A DNA stretch of 64,000 nt, taken from positions 1-64,000 of the forward strand of contig WNNJ02002351.1 of the NCBI GenBank assembly GCA_012934845.2. The letters are read 5' to 3'. The notes beneath the pieces were generated by a model, which searched no databases, was not told the origin of the DNA, and saw only the letters and a program-made list of their open reading frames with translations. This stretch comes from Pomphorhynchus laevis (lineage: Eukaryota; Acanthocephala; Palaeacanthocephala; Echinorhynchida; Pomphorhynchidae). Made by a program: the position numbers and the translations under genes. This document shows, one piece after another, positions 63,313 through 64,000 of this stretch (the stretch's first letter is position 1; every line of letters begins with the position of its first letter).

Positions 63313-64000
63313 GTATTTATACGTTTTAATTTTTTAAATAATTTAATTAATATTAAATTAATATTAATTAATTATTATATTAATTAATACATGTACTAAA
63401 ATGATTACTCGTGAATGTGCCTGAAAATGGCATAACAAAATTTAAAATTTTTCAATTATACTTAAGTGTACACACCTAAGTATATAATGTGTTTCCTGTG
63501 TGTCTTTGGATGTACTTTGGCCGCGGGTTTTGTTTTGTATCCTAGCGGACGATTCCTAGAACAAATACAGAGGTCTATCAAGTTTCTTGTGTCAAAACTA
63601 GCTATCATCGTGGAGAGATTAATAATTTAGTCACGACACAATTAAAGGGGAACTGATCCCACTTTTTGAAAATATATATAATATATATAATTTGGCAGTA
63701 TACTTTTAAATTAACTTGTTGTTAATAAAAAATGATTAATTTTATTTAATATTTAATTCGTTAGAAAGAAGTAAACGAAACATGAAAAATTTGTAAGTCT
63801 CTTATGTAGATTAGCCCAGTTTGTTGCTACAGAGATTGTAGAGATTGCTTGTGGTCCTTTTGCTTTGTAGTTCGGGAACTTCTAAACAGAACTGAACCGC
63901 AATTAGAGAGGAAACCACAACTATTTCTTCCGATATTAGTTAATTTGAGAATTAGCTAATGCGACTAATTTACTATTAGTCGCATTCTATAAACTGATAT
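63313..64000 (+). other. intron 5 (start; continues beyond window)
   Basis: gtattt donor, then A+T-rich DNA. No further exon is seen before the window ends. Confidence 0.7.

Noticed and set aside
1-64000. tRNA or rRNA genes.
   Set aside because: No cloverleaf with A/B boxes or rRNA-like stretch was recognised by eye; a tRNAscan/Infernal run would be decisive.

Overview
This window is A+T-rich, intron- and transposon-laden DNA of a multicellular animal, most likely an invertebrate. The case for an animal is one spliced host gene of the ARHGAP32/33 (RICS/TCGAP; fly CdGAPr) type with PX and SH3 exons, together with CR1/L2-like LINEs, Penelope-like elements (PLEs), a FLYWCH-MULE and a Merlin transposon. 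The phylum cannot be settled from the sequence alone; a nematode, nematomorph or flatworm would all fit.

Layout. 1-5.4 kb: PLE debris, a foldback repeat split by a 3.4-kb insertion, a piece of an uncommon RT element and a nearly whole but decayed MULE with ~75-bp terminal inverted repeats. 5.56-5.95 kb: a 129-codon ORF of unknown function with two hydrophobic stretches and ordinary codon use. 6.4-7.3 kb: PLE reverse transcriptase (RT). 9.18-13.3 kb: an intact-looking two-ORF LINE; its overlap carries an in-frame A AAT TTT heptamer. 13.4-31.9 kb: a graveyard of LINE, PLE, gypsy-like and other RT fragments, a 370-bp tandem satellite (25.3-27.2 kb) and a 20-bp minisatellite.

33.1-63.3 kb: five coding exons on the + strand (33097-33140, 33845-33935, 35917-36273, 37334-37459, 63217-63312) join in frame into the first 238 codons of a PX-SH3(-RhoGAP) protein; the RhoGAP domain must lie beyond the right edge. 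An inverted repeat brackets exons 1-2. The fourth intron is 25.8 kb and holds a second, much larger and nearly identical inverted duplication (left arm 42.07-49.70 kb, right arm 58.21-62.08 kb, 8.5-kb spacer). A LINE has landed in the left arm only, and the spacer holds a Merlin element and a calmodulin-like pseudogene. Because the gene is read through both arms, its pre-mRNA should form long double-stranded RNA.

The least expected signal is a 28-nt module found eight times, in foldback repeats of otherwise different sequence and once alone: CTGAnGA, one T, a 6-bp stem whose pairs co-vary between families, a 4-nt loop starting AG, then GAAA. It resembles the hammerhead ribozyme core, which is known from PLEs, but has one extra nucleotide and no obvious GUC cleavage triplet.
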